Shown: positions 32,023-43,042 of the stretch, one piece after another
Position numbering within the stretch: position 1 is the first letter of the stretch
Layout: every line of letters starts with the position of its first letter
NCBI GenBank assembly: GCA_963565915.1
Contig: OY751488.1
Coordinates: forward strand, 2,852,001 to 2,916,000
Origin: Entoloma clypeatum
Taxonomy: Eukaryota; Basidiomycota; Agaricomycetes; Agaricales; Entolomataceae
Reading direction: 5' to 3'
Length of the DNA stretch: 64,000 bases
Translations under genes and position numbers: made by a program
The notes under the pieces: generated by a model
The model's input: only the letters and a program-made list of their open reading frames with translations
The model's database searches: none
What the model was told of the DNA's origin: nothing

Positions 32023-33897
32023 TTAAATTAAAATAGCAGCCATGCCCACGAGGAGCAGTACACTCAGTGTAGGTATCGTATGTGAAAACCCAGCATTCGT
32101 CTTGTTGTCTTTCTTACCGTCGCCATCGATATCGAAAGTTTGATTGGCGTAGGGGAAGGACGTATTCTTGTTAGATTCCAGGTATAGATTTGCCGTGGGT
32201 ATTTTGGAGCAGCGTCCAATAGGTCCCAGCTACAAAGTAAGCTTAGCACTGCCGCCCTCGGAACAGACATCGGCCACATACAGTGAAAGGAGGGTTGTGT
32301 GTCAATGCGGCATTCAGGGTGTACCCAATGGCGAGATCCACGGTTATCTGATATAGATCATGTTGCAGAACGATAAATCTTTCAAAGTGTTGAGAAGCGG
32401 AAAAAAAGGATTGACAAGTGTAAAATACCCAGTATTGAGTGCAGAGGCATTCGTCAAAATGGATTGGAACGTAGCCAAGGACTGCGATCCAGCAACAAGA
32501 CCACCAGCAACCCTCCAATCTGAAGAGGGTCAGGCAATAGCTCCATGACCATTATACGTTACATACCATTGGTATCGAACTGGCTGCCGTCAGGTGCGCG
32601 TGTCCACATGATGGGGACCAGACCCATGGCAAGCGAAATGGCACGGACACGATCATCTACCACCATTGCATAAGTGTTTGCATGTGCGGGGCAGAACATT
32701 TGGAATACCAATATCGCCGAAAGGTGGGCGCATTGTGGTGGGGGTGACACCAAGCACCGTCTTGATAGCGTGGCGAGTCCAGCCCAGCTCAGCGACAATT
32801 TGTTCATTGGTGAGCGAGGTGAGATGCTGCAGAGTTGTCAACGCACAACATCGGGAGTATATGATACGGATATGATCACCTTGTGTGACCAGGTATGTAC
32901 GCTGATCTCGTGGCCGGCCATATACTCCTCAACAAGGACAGTTGGACGTTCGATGACTCGGGATCCTACAACGAAAAAGGTTGCAGAGATATTCTTCTGG
33001 TTAAGGTAGGTGAGGAGCGTTCTTGCAAGAGAATGAGATTCGGTTGAAAACAAAAAATATTCACAGGACGCACTGCGCTAAAAAAAAAAAAAAGAAAAGA
33101 AAAGATCAGCCAGAGAGACTCATCGACATTCTGGCTCACAACTTACTATAGGGAGATGGACCGTCATCGAAGCTGAAAAATTATGAGGGCGTCTGGTATG
33201 GGTTAGGATTACTCAAGCATACCTGACACCCCAAGTGAACTTGTCCGGGCAAGCCACAATGTCTTCATGGGCATCAACAACCATAGCAACAAGAAAGAGA
33301 TAATTATAGTCTCACCAGTGGAACGTGTGTAGCCTCCGCAAGTCCACCAACCACGACTGGCAGCGGCAGCAGCAGCAGCCGTGTCGTTGACGCATGAGCC
33401 GTCGGTTGTGGGTTTGAGGTTGGGGATGTTGAAGCCCTGGAGTTCCTTCATCCATTCTTGGACTTCGTCAGAGTCTTCAAAAGAAAGGTATACATTTGCC
33501 TGAAGAATAAATATGAAAGATGAAAAAAAAAACCTGTTGGGGGAATTTGATCCTGGGCCGGCCAGTCTGCGGTCTGGAAAACAACTTGATGGGAGACCAA
33601 TGAGTGATTTGAAGCGGGACAAAAGTGTTACCTACACGGCGTTGGAAGGTGGGGTGCACCACTAACGAGGGGAGTGGCTCCTGCAGCGTAGGTTGTGGTG
33701 ACTGGTAGGGTGGACTGAACGGGCATGCCAAAAGTAATGCTCGACAGCGGCGGGACGGAAGTGGCGGGTATCTGTGGGGCCAACAAGGTCAAGGCTTGGC
33801 GTTTGTGGGCTATATCGCGATGCCTGGGCGAGGTGGCATGAACGCTGCTGGCCCCGAGAAAAGCGAGGAGAGTCGTCGCCAGAATGTGAGTTTTCAT
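32023..33897 (-). CDS. Chitin deacetylase (CE4 polysaccharide deacetylase), probably GPI-anchored
   Basis: Removes acetyl groups from chitin to make chitosan in the cell wall. The signal peptide starts at MKTHILATTLLAFLGASSVHA. The CE4 motifs are complete across introns: SFDDGPSPY (metal- and base-providing Asp residues), HTWSH (metal-binding His pair) and RPPFGD. A later MWTRAPDGSQFDTND region corresponds to the family's motif 4. The C-terminus (DGDGKKDNKTNAGFSHTIP, then a hydrophobic tail ending AAILI) looks like a GPI signal, as in basidiomycete Cda proteins. About ten introns are present; one near 33060-33150 has a long polypyrimidine tract (13 T on this strand). The frame across it requires the acceptor at CGCAG just after the T run. 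Confidence 0.88.
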
Positions 33898-34049
33898 GGT
33901 GGCAAGTAGAATAAATGGCAAAAGAATGGAAGAGCGCGACGGCGCAATTGGTAGTTAGTGGCTTGAAACGGTCGGGGTAGAAACGAGTGTGAAAAAGCAA
34001 CAAAGGACCAAACTAAATGTGTCTTGGCACGTGATCTTATTACACTATA

Positions 34050-37000
34050 CTATCGGGGTATAGACATCGTCGACGCCGTATCTGACGTGTGTCTTTGCGG
34101 TCCAGCAGCTGTACGCAGCGAAAGCACTCGATCATCGGACACGATCAGAATCTCATCCCGCCCAATCCCTTGCGGGCTGTGGGCCGGAGGGTAGGGATTT
34201 TGGTATGGTAGTTGTGCATACCCACTATAAATGCCATAGTTAGGCCCCGCACTGGGTGCACTGGCATACGAGTTGTGAGGATCATATCCCGCCGCAGGGA
34301 ACGGGGTTTGATGGAGTGTGTTGATGGTGTTGGTGACGGAAGGCGGGGTGTCTGCGAAAAGCAACCGCAAATTTGAACCCTGGATGACCTGTGACATCAA
34401 ACCGGTTTCGATGTGCCGGACTTCGACGAAGGAGGGTTCGAAAGCCAACACATAGGGCTCGTGCAGAGCTTAGAATAGCCAGTCAATATAGACCACAAGA
34501 GGCGTGGACAACAATGCCGTACCAAACCCTGTTGGGGTGCCCTGCCAATACACCATGAAGTCTTTGCGGGACCGCCGGCCGTTTTTGTTGACGTAGAAGG
34601 CGAATTCTGTTACATGAGAAATAAACAATGAATGGACCGTTGAAAGGCAGGGAGGCAACTGACCATCATAACAGAGCAGAAACTCGTTGTGTATCCGGTA
34701 TATTGCCATTGGTCGAAGGGTTTCTCGTCTTCTTACAAATTCGAGAGATTCATCCAGGGGGTCCAATAAACCCTGAGTATCCAAACTCTCCAAATCAACG
34801 ATTTCGAAACCCCTCGAACATCCAACACACATCTTTGTCTTCAGATAATGGATAGAGGTCGACTCAACAGGAATGTAGAACTCCTGGTGACAATCGTGAG
34901 AGAGCACCTCAATTTAAAACCAAGGGAAGCTTACTCTGAACAGTTTAAGCGTGTCATTGCCACCTTGTAGCAGCTTCCGAAACGTAGGTTTACTTCGCCC
35001 ACGAATGTTTTGGTCGATGGGTTCCAGGGTTTTGAACGTGCTCGACAGCTGACTTGACTTGACGATGCAGACAAGGACCCGCCCCAGGCAAAAACCAGCT
35101 TTAAAGAAAGACGTATGTGAGGATATTCGCTTCGCCCTCTTGAGCCCAGCCATAGGGTCGTTCGGGTCTAGCGCATCAAACGGGAAGGTTATGACTTGTC
35201 GTTCTGCACATGAACTTTAGAGATAGCCGGGAACCATTCCTACATGGAACTTGCCTGAGAGGACGATGAGGAGTTGATAATCCTCTAGCACATCAACCTG
35301 CATGACGTCTAGAAGGGCCAAGACCTTCGTTGGCTCTCGATTTGTCTCCCGAAGATCACAGATATAGACGCCATCGTTAGTGCCATATACAACCTTTCGT
35401 CCACCATCTGAGCACAAAAAAAAGTTGCCAAGTTGGAAACGCAGCAATGATATGGAGACGAAACCTTACTGAAGGGCGCTGCACAGTTAACTTTATTGGG
35501 TCCATGGAAAAACCCTTCGCTCAGCGTGACAGTATCGAAGATCATGCTCCTGTCCCGCATTGCCTGCTGCTGCTTGACAATCAAATCCAGCCATTTTTTA
35601 TGGATGACGGGCGACGGCGCCCAGAGGACAAGGTTGTAAAATTTTCGCCCCAGATGCATAAAGTTGATCCAGGCTTGGCCCCTTGCGTCGGACCGGGCCT
35701 GAAGAGGAGGAACGACAGCGAGGGGCAACCCACGATCCCGATTGAAAGAATTCTTCTTTACCAACGCGTGCCGTTGTCGATCACGGTTCAGACTATTGGC
35801 AGCGTCCTCGGGGGCTGATATCAACAGAAGCTCAAGCGGTATGGGCTAAAGAAGCACAAGTGTCACTCCTGAAGACGGGGGAAAGAAAATAACCAAAAGC
35901 TTACACGTCGATAGACTTTAAACTGTTCGTGTTGTTTCGTCTTCACTGGCTTGGTAAAGACGATCGCGTGGTCGAACAAGTAGACCTGGATTTCGCCATC
36001 CCGCTTGTTGAAGAGATCTTTTCCTATCATCTGGCGACCTTCTTCTTTGAGGCGCAGATTCTATAGAAGAGTCATCAGCTACGACCAAAACGAAGAAGAC
36101 TGTAGAAGCCAACGCACGACTTCCTCTCCGGTTCGGAAGAAGAGCTGCTGCTCCAGCTGAAGAAGATTGAATCGATTCTCGGTTTTCCCCGACTCCTCGT
36201 TTACTTTGGCCAAGAACCCCTTGACGATAGTAACAACCTTGGGCAGAGAAACCTTATCCGGACTGTCATCCGGTGTGTGCTTCAAAACAGCGTCAAGCAA
36301 GAGTGGATATCGTGCCAGACGAGTGGTCGGTTTGGTGAGGTAGGCGTTTAGCTCCAGCTTTCTGGATTCCGGAAATCTTTCCGTCGTCTAGAAAAAGAAT
36401 CCTGAATGGGTTTCTTGACATGGACAGAAAAGAAAAATTGAAAAGTTTAATTGAAGCATGACAAACCTCAACGAATTGCGCAAACGCGGGATTTGAGTTC
36501 TTCTCCTTCTCAAACTCGTACTTTCCGTACAGTTGGTGCGCGCCATAAGAAATAAATGGGGAAAAATGGGGAACAGCTTCCAAGAGAATGTCACCGATTC
36601 GTTCAACCACAGCATAGGACTTCTGTCGCTTATTGAGAGCGTCACGTAACCGTGTATTGACAGCAATAATCTCTTGTATATTCCAAAAGACCTGCGCCAG
36701 AAAGTCTGCCCTTCGATCGGCCGGAATGCAATCGTCATCTTTCAGGCGCCCGACCCACGTCTGGAATACATATGAGTAGCTGGCCGAAATGGAAGTAATA
36801 AGGACGCACGTCTCGTAGATATTCCATATCCCGCACAAAGTCCCTCTCAGTATAGATAACTTCGTTGATGGCCTCCTGGCGTTTCTTCTCAGCATCAGAA
36901 ACACTGTTGACGATCTCTGGCGGGACTGAATGTATCCACAATGTTCCAGGTTCCTGTAGGACCAGGTCAAATTTCAGGATCACAGACCTCCCAGAAAAAA

Positions 37001-38817
37001 CACACCGCAACATCACCCAAACTCTCCCGACTCATTTGTTTGGTCAGCCCAGGTTGCTGTCGGGACTGTTGTTCCAATCTCCTCGGACATGCGATGCTAT
37101 AACAAAGGTGATCCCGCGAACAGGTGGGCGAATAACAGTCGGTCAATAGTGTGAATACTCCTGAAGGCAGCGGAACCTCGTCGGAAGTGATTGAGCCTTT
37201 CCGGGGCCGTGTTTGACTAACTGGTGATGCCTCGTCTTTTTCCTATAAACAAGAATATGTTAAGCACTTGCCCTGAGAGCTGATTGGGTAGGCAGTCACC
37301 ACCTCTGCAGACGACTCGGCGCTTGGTAAGGGGGGGAAGTCTTTGCCACCGTCTTGATCGTTTGGGCTGTCAGCGTCTTGGCCGTTGGTGAGCTCTCCAC
37401 TGACAAATGGGCTGGGGAGCTTTGTTCGGAATTGATAGAGTTCGCTGGCGCTGTCACGTAACCTGTGATCGTAGGTCACGTCATGATAGAACTTTTGGGC
37501 GTCCAGCGCGCGGCCCAAGAGGAGGGCAAGATTGCGGTCAGTTGTTTTAATGATGTAGGCGATTTTGTCGACGGCTTCTCGACCATCAAATGCGTCTTTG
37601 TAAGTGAGGCCATCTTTCACTCTGTCTGCAATGGTTATGCGGTCACGGAAGGCATCGGCGACGCGGGAGAGTAAAGCAGGATATACAATGGGTGTTTTTC
37701 GAAGGGGACGAGGGGAAGCAGGTGAATGGCGTCCCTCTTGAACTGAGTGAGGAAAGGAAGGGCGTGAAGAGCGTTTCTGTTCAAGGACAGCACGAATGGC
37801 GGGGGTTGCTGCTGACATTGACATGGCACGATCTTGGGGGGCGCGGTCACGGCGAGACATGGAAAGTTTCGCTTGCAGTGAGCGTGGGGATTCCAACGAT
37901 CTTCGGGATGAGATAAGGGGGGTCTGGTCTGCAAGGGTCATCGAGTGGTCTGTCAGAGACACGGGAGTGCTGGTGGCGGAGGATCGCAGGGAGGCAACGT
38001 CGGGTTGAGGTAGATAAGGCTAGATAATCATGAGATGCAATAGGGAAATAGAAGGGTGGAAACGAACAAGGTCCATCTGTTGGGGGGTTGAATGATGTGA
38101 AGGCGGATTGGTGGTAACTTTTCGTAGAGCGGTAGGTCTATGAGGGGTGACATCAAAAGGAGCGATGGAAGACGAACCTGCGGAGTCATTTCTGACCCAA
38201 GGAAGCTCGCTACTACCATCGTCGATTTCATGGTTGTTCGCATTGCGGCCAAAGTCCAAACCAAATCGACCTTCATCGTGATCTAGACTGACGCCAAGCC
38301 TAGGAGGTTCTGTGGCGCCATTCTGGGGCTGAAGGTAGTTGGATGAGCTCGGTTGATATCGATTCTGTGGAGGGGATACTTGGCTGAGATACACCTGGGC
38401 TTGGTACTCCTGAGCCGGGGTGAGGGTTGGATTTGGAATGGATTGTTCGGGCAGGTGTTCCGGACGTGGTGGGGGGCCGTTTGTGGGGTAGGCGGCTATG
38501 GTGGATCTAACGCGGGTGAGGGCGGGATTGGAAGGGCCAGCGGGGGAGGGATAGGGATAGGCGGTGGGGATGTGGTGTTGAAAGGGAGGATTAGGGTAGT
38601 ACTGGTGGGTGTACACGTTTCGGGTGGGAGGAAGAGAGGCATAGGACGTGCGCTTGTCGGGCGGTGGGTGGTGGTGAGGGTACGGGAAGGGGTATGGGGC
38701 GGAATAAGGTGGCTGGTGGTGATTGGGATGGGGAGGGCCTACTGGACGGCCGAAGATGTCTTCGTAGGCGACATGGCGTTTGTCGTGGGGCGGGCGTGGT
38801 CCCAGCGGACGATCCAT
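34050..38817 (-). CDS. ROM2: Rho1 guanine nucleotide exchange factor, Rom2-like (DEP-RhoGEF-PH-CNH)
   Basis: Activates Rho1 in the cell-wall integrity pathway at the plasma membrane. Starts at MDRPLGPRPPHDKRHVAYED (ATG 38817). A long Pro/Tyr/His-rich N-terminus is followed by a DEP domain (about 37440-37650, LTYKDAFDGREAVDKIAYI), a Dbl-homology domain (about 36230-36890, INEVIYTERDFVRDMEYL and LNAYLTKPTTRLARYPLLL), a PH domain (about 35560-36120, GKDLFNKRDGEIQVYLFDHA) and a CNH domain (about 34110-35450, VVYGTNDGVYICDL, YFYVN-like FAFYVNKNGRRSR). The CNH end carries a Pro/Tyr/Gly/Ser-rich insertion (34180-34330). Around ten introns. Domain order and length match Rom1/Rom2. Confidence 0.92.
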
Positions 38818-38891
38818 CGTGCAGAGAGGCAATGGCGTGATCGTCACGCTACTGTAAATGTGATGACATCAGCGTCACGCCTTCTTCCTTA

Positions 38892-40756
38892 ATGCCCAAC
38901 CACTGCGGCAGACTCTCAGCTCGACGGGCGTCAATCACCGCCTCCGACCCCTACGCCACCCACGCCCGCCCTGACCGCGACGTCCAGTCCACCAGCAGAC
39001 TCACCATCGTCCGCCTAGCCCCCGCACCCACCCATCCCGATCCTGCCCCGCCCCCCGCCGCTTCCCCTCGCAGGATCCACCGCCGTCTCCCCTCTCAGCC
39101 TTCCCCCGCCCCTGCCAGCCCCGAGAACACCCGCCTCAGCTTCGCCTTCTCCTCCTTTGGCCCCGGAAACGCTGCGGGCGGCCCTGCCAGAGCCCCCAGC
39201 CCCTCCGCCTCCCCCCGCCTCCGTGCCTCGTCCCCCCATCGTCTCACCGTCGCCCCTACGCCCCACGCACGCCTATCCCCCGATCAATTGCTTGACCTCG
39301 CACGTTCCGCCACATCCCCCGTCTACGCTTCGCAGCCCCTCTCCCGATCCCGCCCGGCATCGCCTTCTCTGTCTCACTCCCCCTCCCATCTCCATACACA
39401 CGCACCCAGTACTGCCGCCACCTTCACTCCTTTACCTGACAACATACATCTTCCCTTCATCGATCGCCCATCCGAGGTCGCCGCTCTCATATCGTCTCCT
39501 CCATCAGCCAAGCTCTTCTCTCTTCTCGCCCAAACCTTTCCTCCTCAAGATGCTCCAAATCTCTCCGATCCCACAAAATGGTCCTACAATCAGCTCCACA
39601 ACCACCTCACACAGACCACCCGTCAACAATTCCCTGATGAGTTTTGGGTCCTACAAGCCCGCAAAGCGATTCTCTCCCACTCTGAGCTCATTTGGGAGCG
39701 CGTCAAAGGTGCTCTAGGCATTCCCCCTGAACTCGATCTCGATTACGACCACACCCAGCCCTTGTATTTTGGCGGTCATCTCCTCGATCACCTCTCCAGT
39801 GCACTCAGTGATGGCAGTGCTGATACAGATGACATACCAGACGACCACGGCCGTTCTGCCCGTGGCCATTGGGAAGACTGGGATGTTGTCATGGAGTCTC
39901 CCCTCTTTGATCGTCGCTCCGTTCCCACTTCGCCCGAGTTTCCCTTGTCATCTGCAAGCACCATCGATGCTCCGGCAAATCATCTCGATCACCGTCCAGA
40001 TGACCCTGTCCCTCCTCAGTGCGATCCGGATCGCTCAGGTGCAAATTCCCCTTCCTCCTTCCTCTCCATCGAACCTTTGCTCTTTTCCACGGCCTCTCTT
40101 CATGCACCACCCCCCATCGCCACTCCCGAAAGCGCCGGTAGTGGTCTCGATGACATCCAAGAAGGCGCAGAGGACGAAGAAGAATCTCCAAGTGCCACCG
40201 TTAAACAACAGCAGACGGTTCATGTTCACGACCCCGACCTCATTTCTCCGTCCCAGATTCAGGGTTTACGCATTTCTACCGCTCCTCTCGGCCCCGATGT
40301 ACAGCCTTCGTTGCCCCTCAACCAGGCCTATTCCCCGCCCCCTCCGGTATCCCCACTTCCTCCGTACCCTTCTCAGCCTCGTTCCCGCCCTGTCTCTGGG
40401 TCCTATGCACACGGCCCATTCAAAAGGACTGGGTCATTTAGCTCTCTCGCGTCCTCTAGAAGCGAACCAGGACCCGAAGCCGACGAATCGTGCTCGGAGA
40501 GCGGGCGCGATCATCGCACTCCGTTGTTCCCATCTAGTTTTGCCAATCTCAATGCAGGACCTACTCTGACTAGGTTAGTTGGCTCCTTATTGAATTCAAA
40601 TTGCCCCCACCGGGCTACTAAAAACCTGGTCACAGTGAGCATGTCAGAAGAGCTCTCCACAAGCGAAGGACTTTCTCGCAGAGCGAGCAGTCTGGTTCCT
40701 GGCCAGCAGGCAAATTTGCTGAGCACAAGAGGTTGAGCTGGGGCGTGGGTGCTTGA
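38892..40756 (+). CDS. Large Ser/Pro-rich protein of unknown function
   Basis: I do not recognise this family. The N-terminal 170 residues are Pro/Ser/Arg-rich and disordered. A more ordered segment at about 39440-39730 has a mixed hydrophobic pattern and predicted helices (FIDRPSEVAALISS, AKLFSLLAQTFPP, LHNHLTQTTRQQFPDEFW, LIWERVKGALGIPPEL). The rest is Ser/Pro/Asp-rich with acidic patches. A 62-nt GT-AG intron (40574-40635) is likely: splicing it exchanges a short tail for a strongly basic one (HVRRALHKRRTFSQSEQSG) ending at TGA 40754-40756. Without it the frame stops at 40736. High GC and near absence of introns in 1.7 kb set it apart from its neighbours. The start is 74 bp from the divergent ROM2 ATG. 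Confidence 0.75.
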
Positions 40757-40926
40757 AAACGGAAACAAGGGGGGAAATTTCACGCTCCTTTGTTCATTTG
40801 CACGAATTTCCAGGGCCTCGCTGCATCTGTGTACCACCATTTGTTGTAACTGTATAAGTATTCTTTGGAGATACATATGTAAAATAATGTTCTGGAACCA
40901 AGCACTTTTTGATCCCCTCATAAGTC

Positions 40927-42992
40927 ATGCTCGTCCTTCCACATTCACACCTGTTCATTGGACACTCTCTTACCGTCGTTATATCTGGACCGCACATCCA
41001 GATCGTCGATACGTTGTATGTTTCTCGAAATCAATCAAGGTCCTCCGCTCACTCTCTTTAGAACAGGTAAGATCCAGCATTCCACCTTGAATGACGGGGG
41101 TGCAGTCAAGTCAGGACCCGTACGATGCGCTGCCTTGGACAAAGTAGGAAAGCACCTCTTGACCTCGGGAGAGGACAAGATCCTCAAGCTCTGGGAGATT
41201 GACGGTTTGAAGCTGGTGAATCAGCGGTACGTCGTTGACCCAACCCACCACAAAGATGCGCGTTGAAAGTAGGCGGCGGGACACGAAAAGGGAACTACCT
41301 AAGAGACCAACTGCGGTGCGCTTCACATCGGACGGGCAGACGATCCTTGCCTCTGATAAATTCGGAGATGTCTTCAGGCAAGTCGGCCGTGTCTTTTTCG
41401 TCTCGTACGCCCATTTTATTCAAATATACGGAACAGCTATCCTTTCCAATACACTCCACCGCCACACGAAGGACAACAACAACAGCGGAAGCAGCACCAA
41501 AGAGACTCACTATCGTCGCACGAGAACCCGTCTGGCGGCCAGCTCCTCCTCGGACACACGTCCCTTCTGAACGCCTTCCTCCTCAGCGCCGACGAAAAGT
41601 ACATCATCACCGCGGATCGCGACGAGCACATCAGGGTGAGCTGGTTCCCGCAGGGGTACAACATAGAGATGTACTGTCTCGGGCATACAAAGTGTGTATC
41701 ACATTTTACTGCCCGGAAAACGTATGTACTTGATAGAATTTCACACATTGCAGGTTCATCTCAGCGATCCATAACCCTCCTTTTTCACCGTCTGAACTCG
41801 TATCGGGAGGCGGCGATCCCATGCTGAAGATTTGGAGCTGGATGGACGGCGTGGTGAAGCACGAGATCCCGGTGTGGGACGCGGTCGAACCGTTTCTGGT
41901 TGTTCGCGGTGGGAAGCGGAAGCGGGGGGAGCACGGAGAGGGGCGCTGGAAAGGGAAGGGGAAGAAGGCCAAAGGGAATGGGAAAGGGAAGATGAAGGGA
42001 AAAGGAACGCCGCAGAAAGCGGAAACGGAAGCAGAGCATGCGGAAGCGATTGCAGCGGGGAATCTAAGGCAGGAGGAAGAGGCAGAGGCTACTCAGGGGG
42101 TCGACCCGCAACAGGAAATGGAGTCAGAAGATAAGAGAGAAAAGGTTCTGGTGATCCACAAGATCGACACATTGTCCTCATGTGGCACGCACCATCTCAT
42201 CTTTAACGCCGTCGGGTATGCTTCATCCATTCATGTAACAGAAATTTCAGTCTCATAAGATTCCCGTTCAGAGCAATGGCGTTGTTCACCAGTACTTATC
42301 CAGAGGGTGATCTGGCTTCCGGCCCTGATATCCGTGCATTTGACTTTGGGCGACCAGTCATCGATTTCTTCATCTCAAGCGAAGGGCTAATATGGGTATT
42401 GCTTGATGGCAACTGGACTCAGGACAGCCCACGGGCATCGACGGAGAACCTGAGGTTTGTCCGTATCCTCGAGTTCTCATCTGGAGAGGTGCGAAGAAAT
42501 GTGGATCGCGTCGTTATTCCGCTTCTCTGATATCGGCGTTCGCGCTAGTTGATCGAGCAGGCCTCGAAGTCGCATCTTCTGATATCACTCAATACATCAT
42601 CCCTACTACAAGGTATGCAGCCATGAAATTTTATCAGCACCTCAACTGAGTAACTATCTTTAGCTACTTTAGACGACATCAAAAAACTTGATCTTTACAA
42701 TGATCTCACCGCCATGCCAAAAACTTTCACTGAAACAGATCAAGAACAAGATGGAGAGGTTGTGCTTCCCGAAGACATCGAAACACCAGTGAACAAGAAA
42801 ATTCTTGGAAGAATGAAAAATAAGCGGGCAGTGCAAGAAAGATTACAAAGGGTGAACGTTGTGAGTGAAGCAATGCCATCATCCGCCGATGAAGAGGACG
42901 AAGGGAAGGAACGGAGGCAAAGAAGACAAAAGCTTTGCATGAAGAGTGACGATGGCCATGATGTGGACATGACAGATACAAGAAGGATGTGA
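40927..42992 (+). CDS. TRM82: tRNA (m7G46) methyltransferase non-catalytic subunit Trm82/WDR4
   Basis: WD40 partner that stabilises Trm8 for N7-methylation of G46 in tRNA; nuclear. Spliced reading begins MLVLPHSHLFIGHSL and continues with blades such as VRCAALDKVGKHLLTSGEDK, AVRFTSDGQTILASDKFGDV, the diagnostic LLGHTSLLNAFLLS-ADEKYIITADRDEHIRVSWFP, YCLGHTKFISA and SGGGDPMLKIWSW. A Lys/Gly-rich then Glu-rich insertion sits at about 41912-42145, inside the propeller. The C-terminus is basic and acidic (LGRMKNKRAVQERLQR ... DMTDTRRM). About seven introns. Its stop is 50 bp from that of the convergent oxidoreductase gene. Confidence 0.9.
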
Positions 42993-43042
42993 ATAAAATT
43001 CTTGGTGTGGAAGCGTGCAAAAAAAACGGCCGAGAATTGGAA

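Noticed and set aside
33070..33095. A-rich tract as a retroposon poly(A) tail
   Set aside because: It is the polypyrimidine tract of an intron in the chitin deacetylase gene on the minus strand; no retro-element sequence is near.
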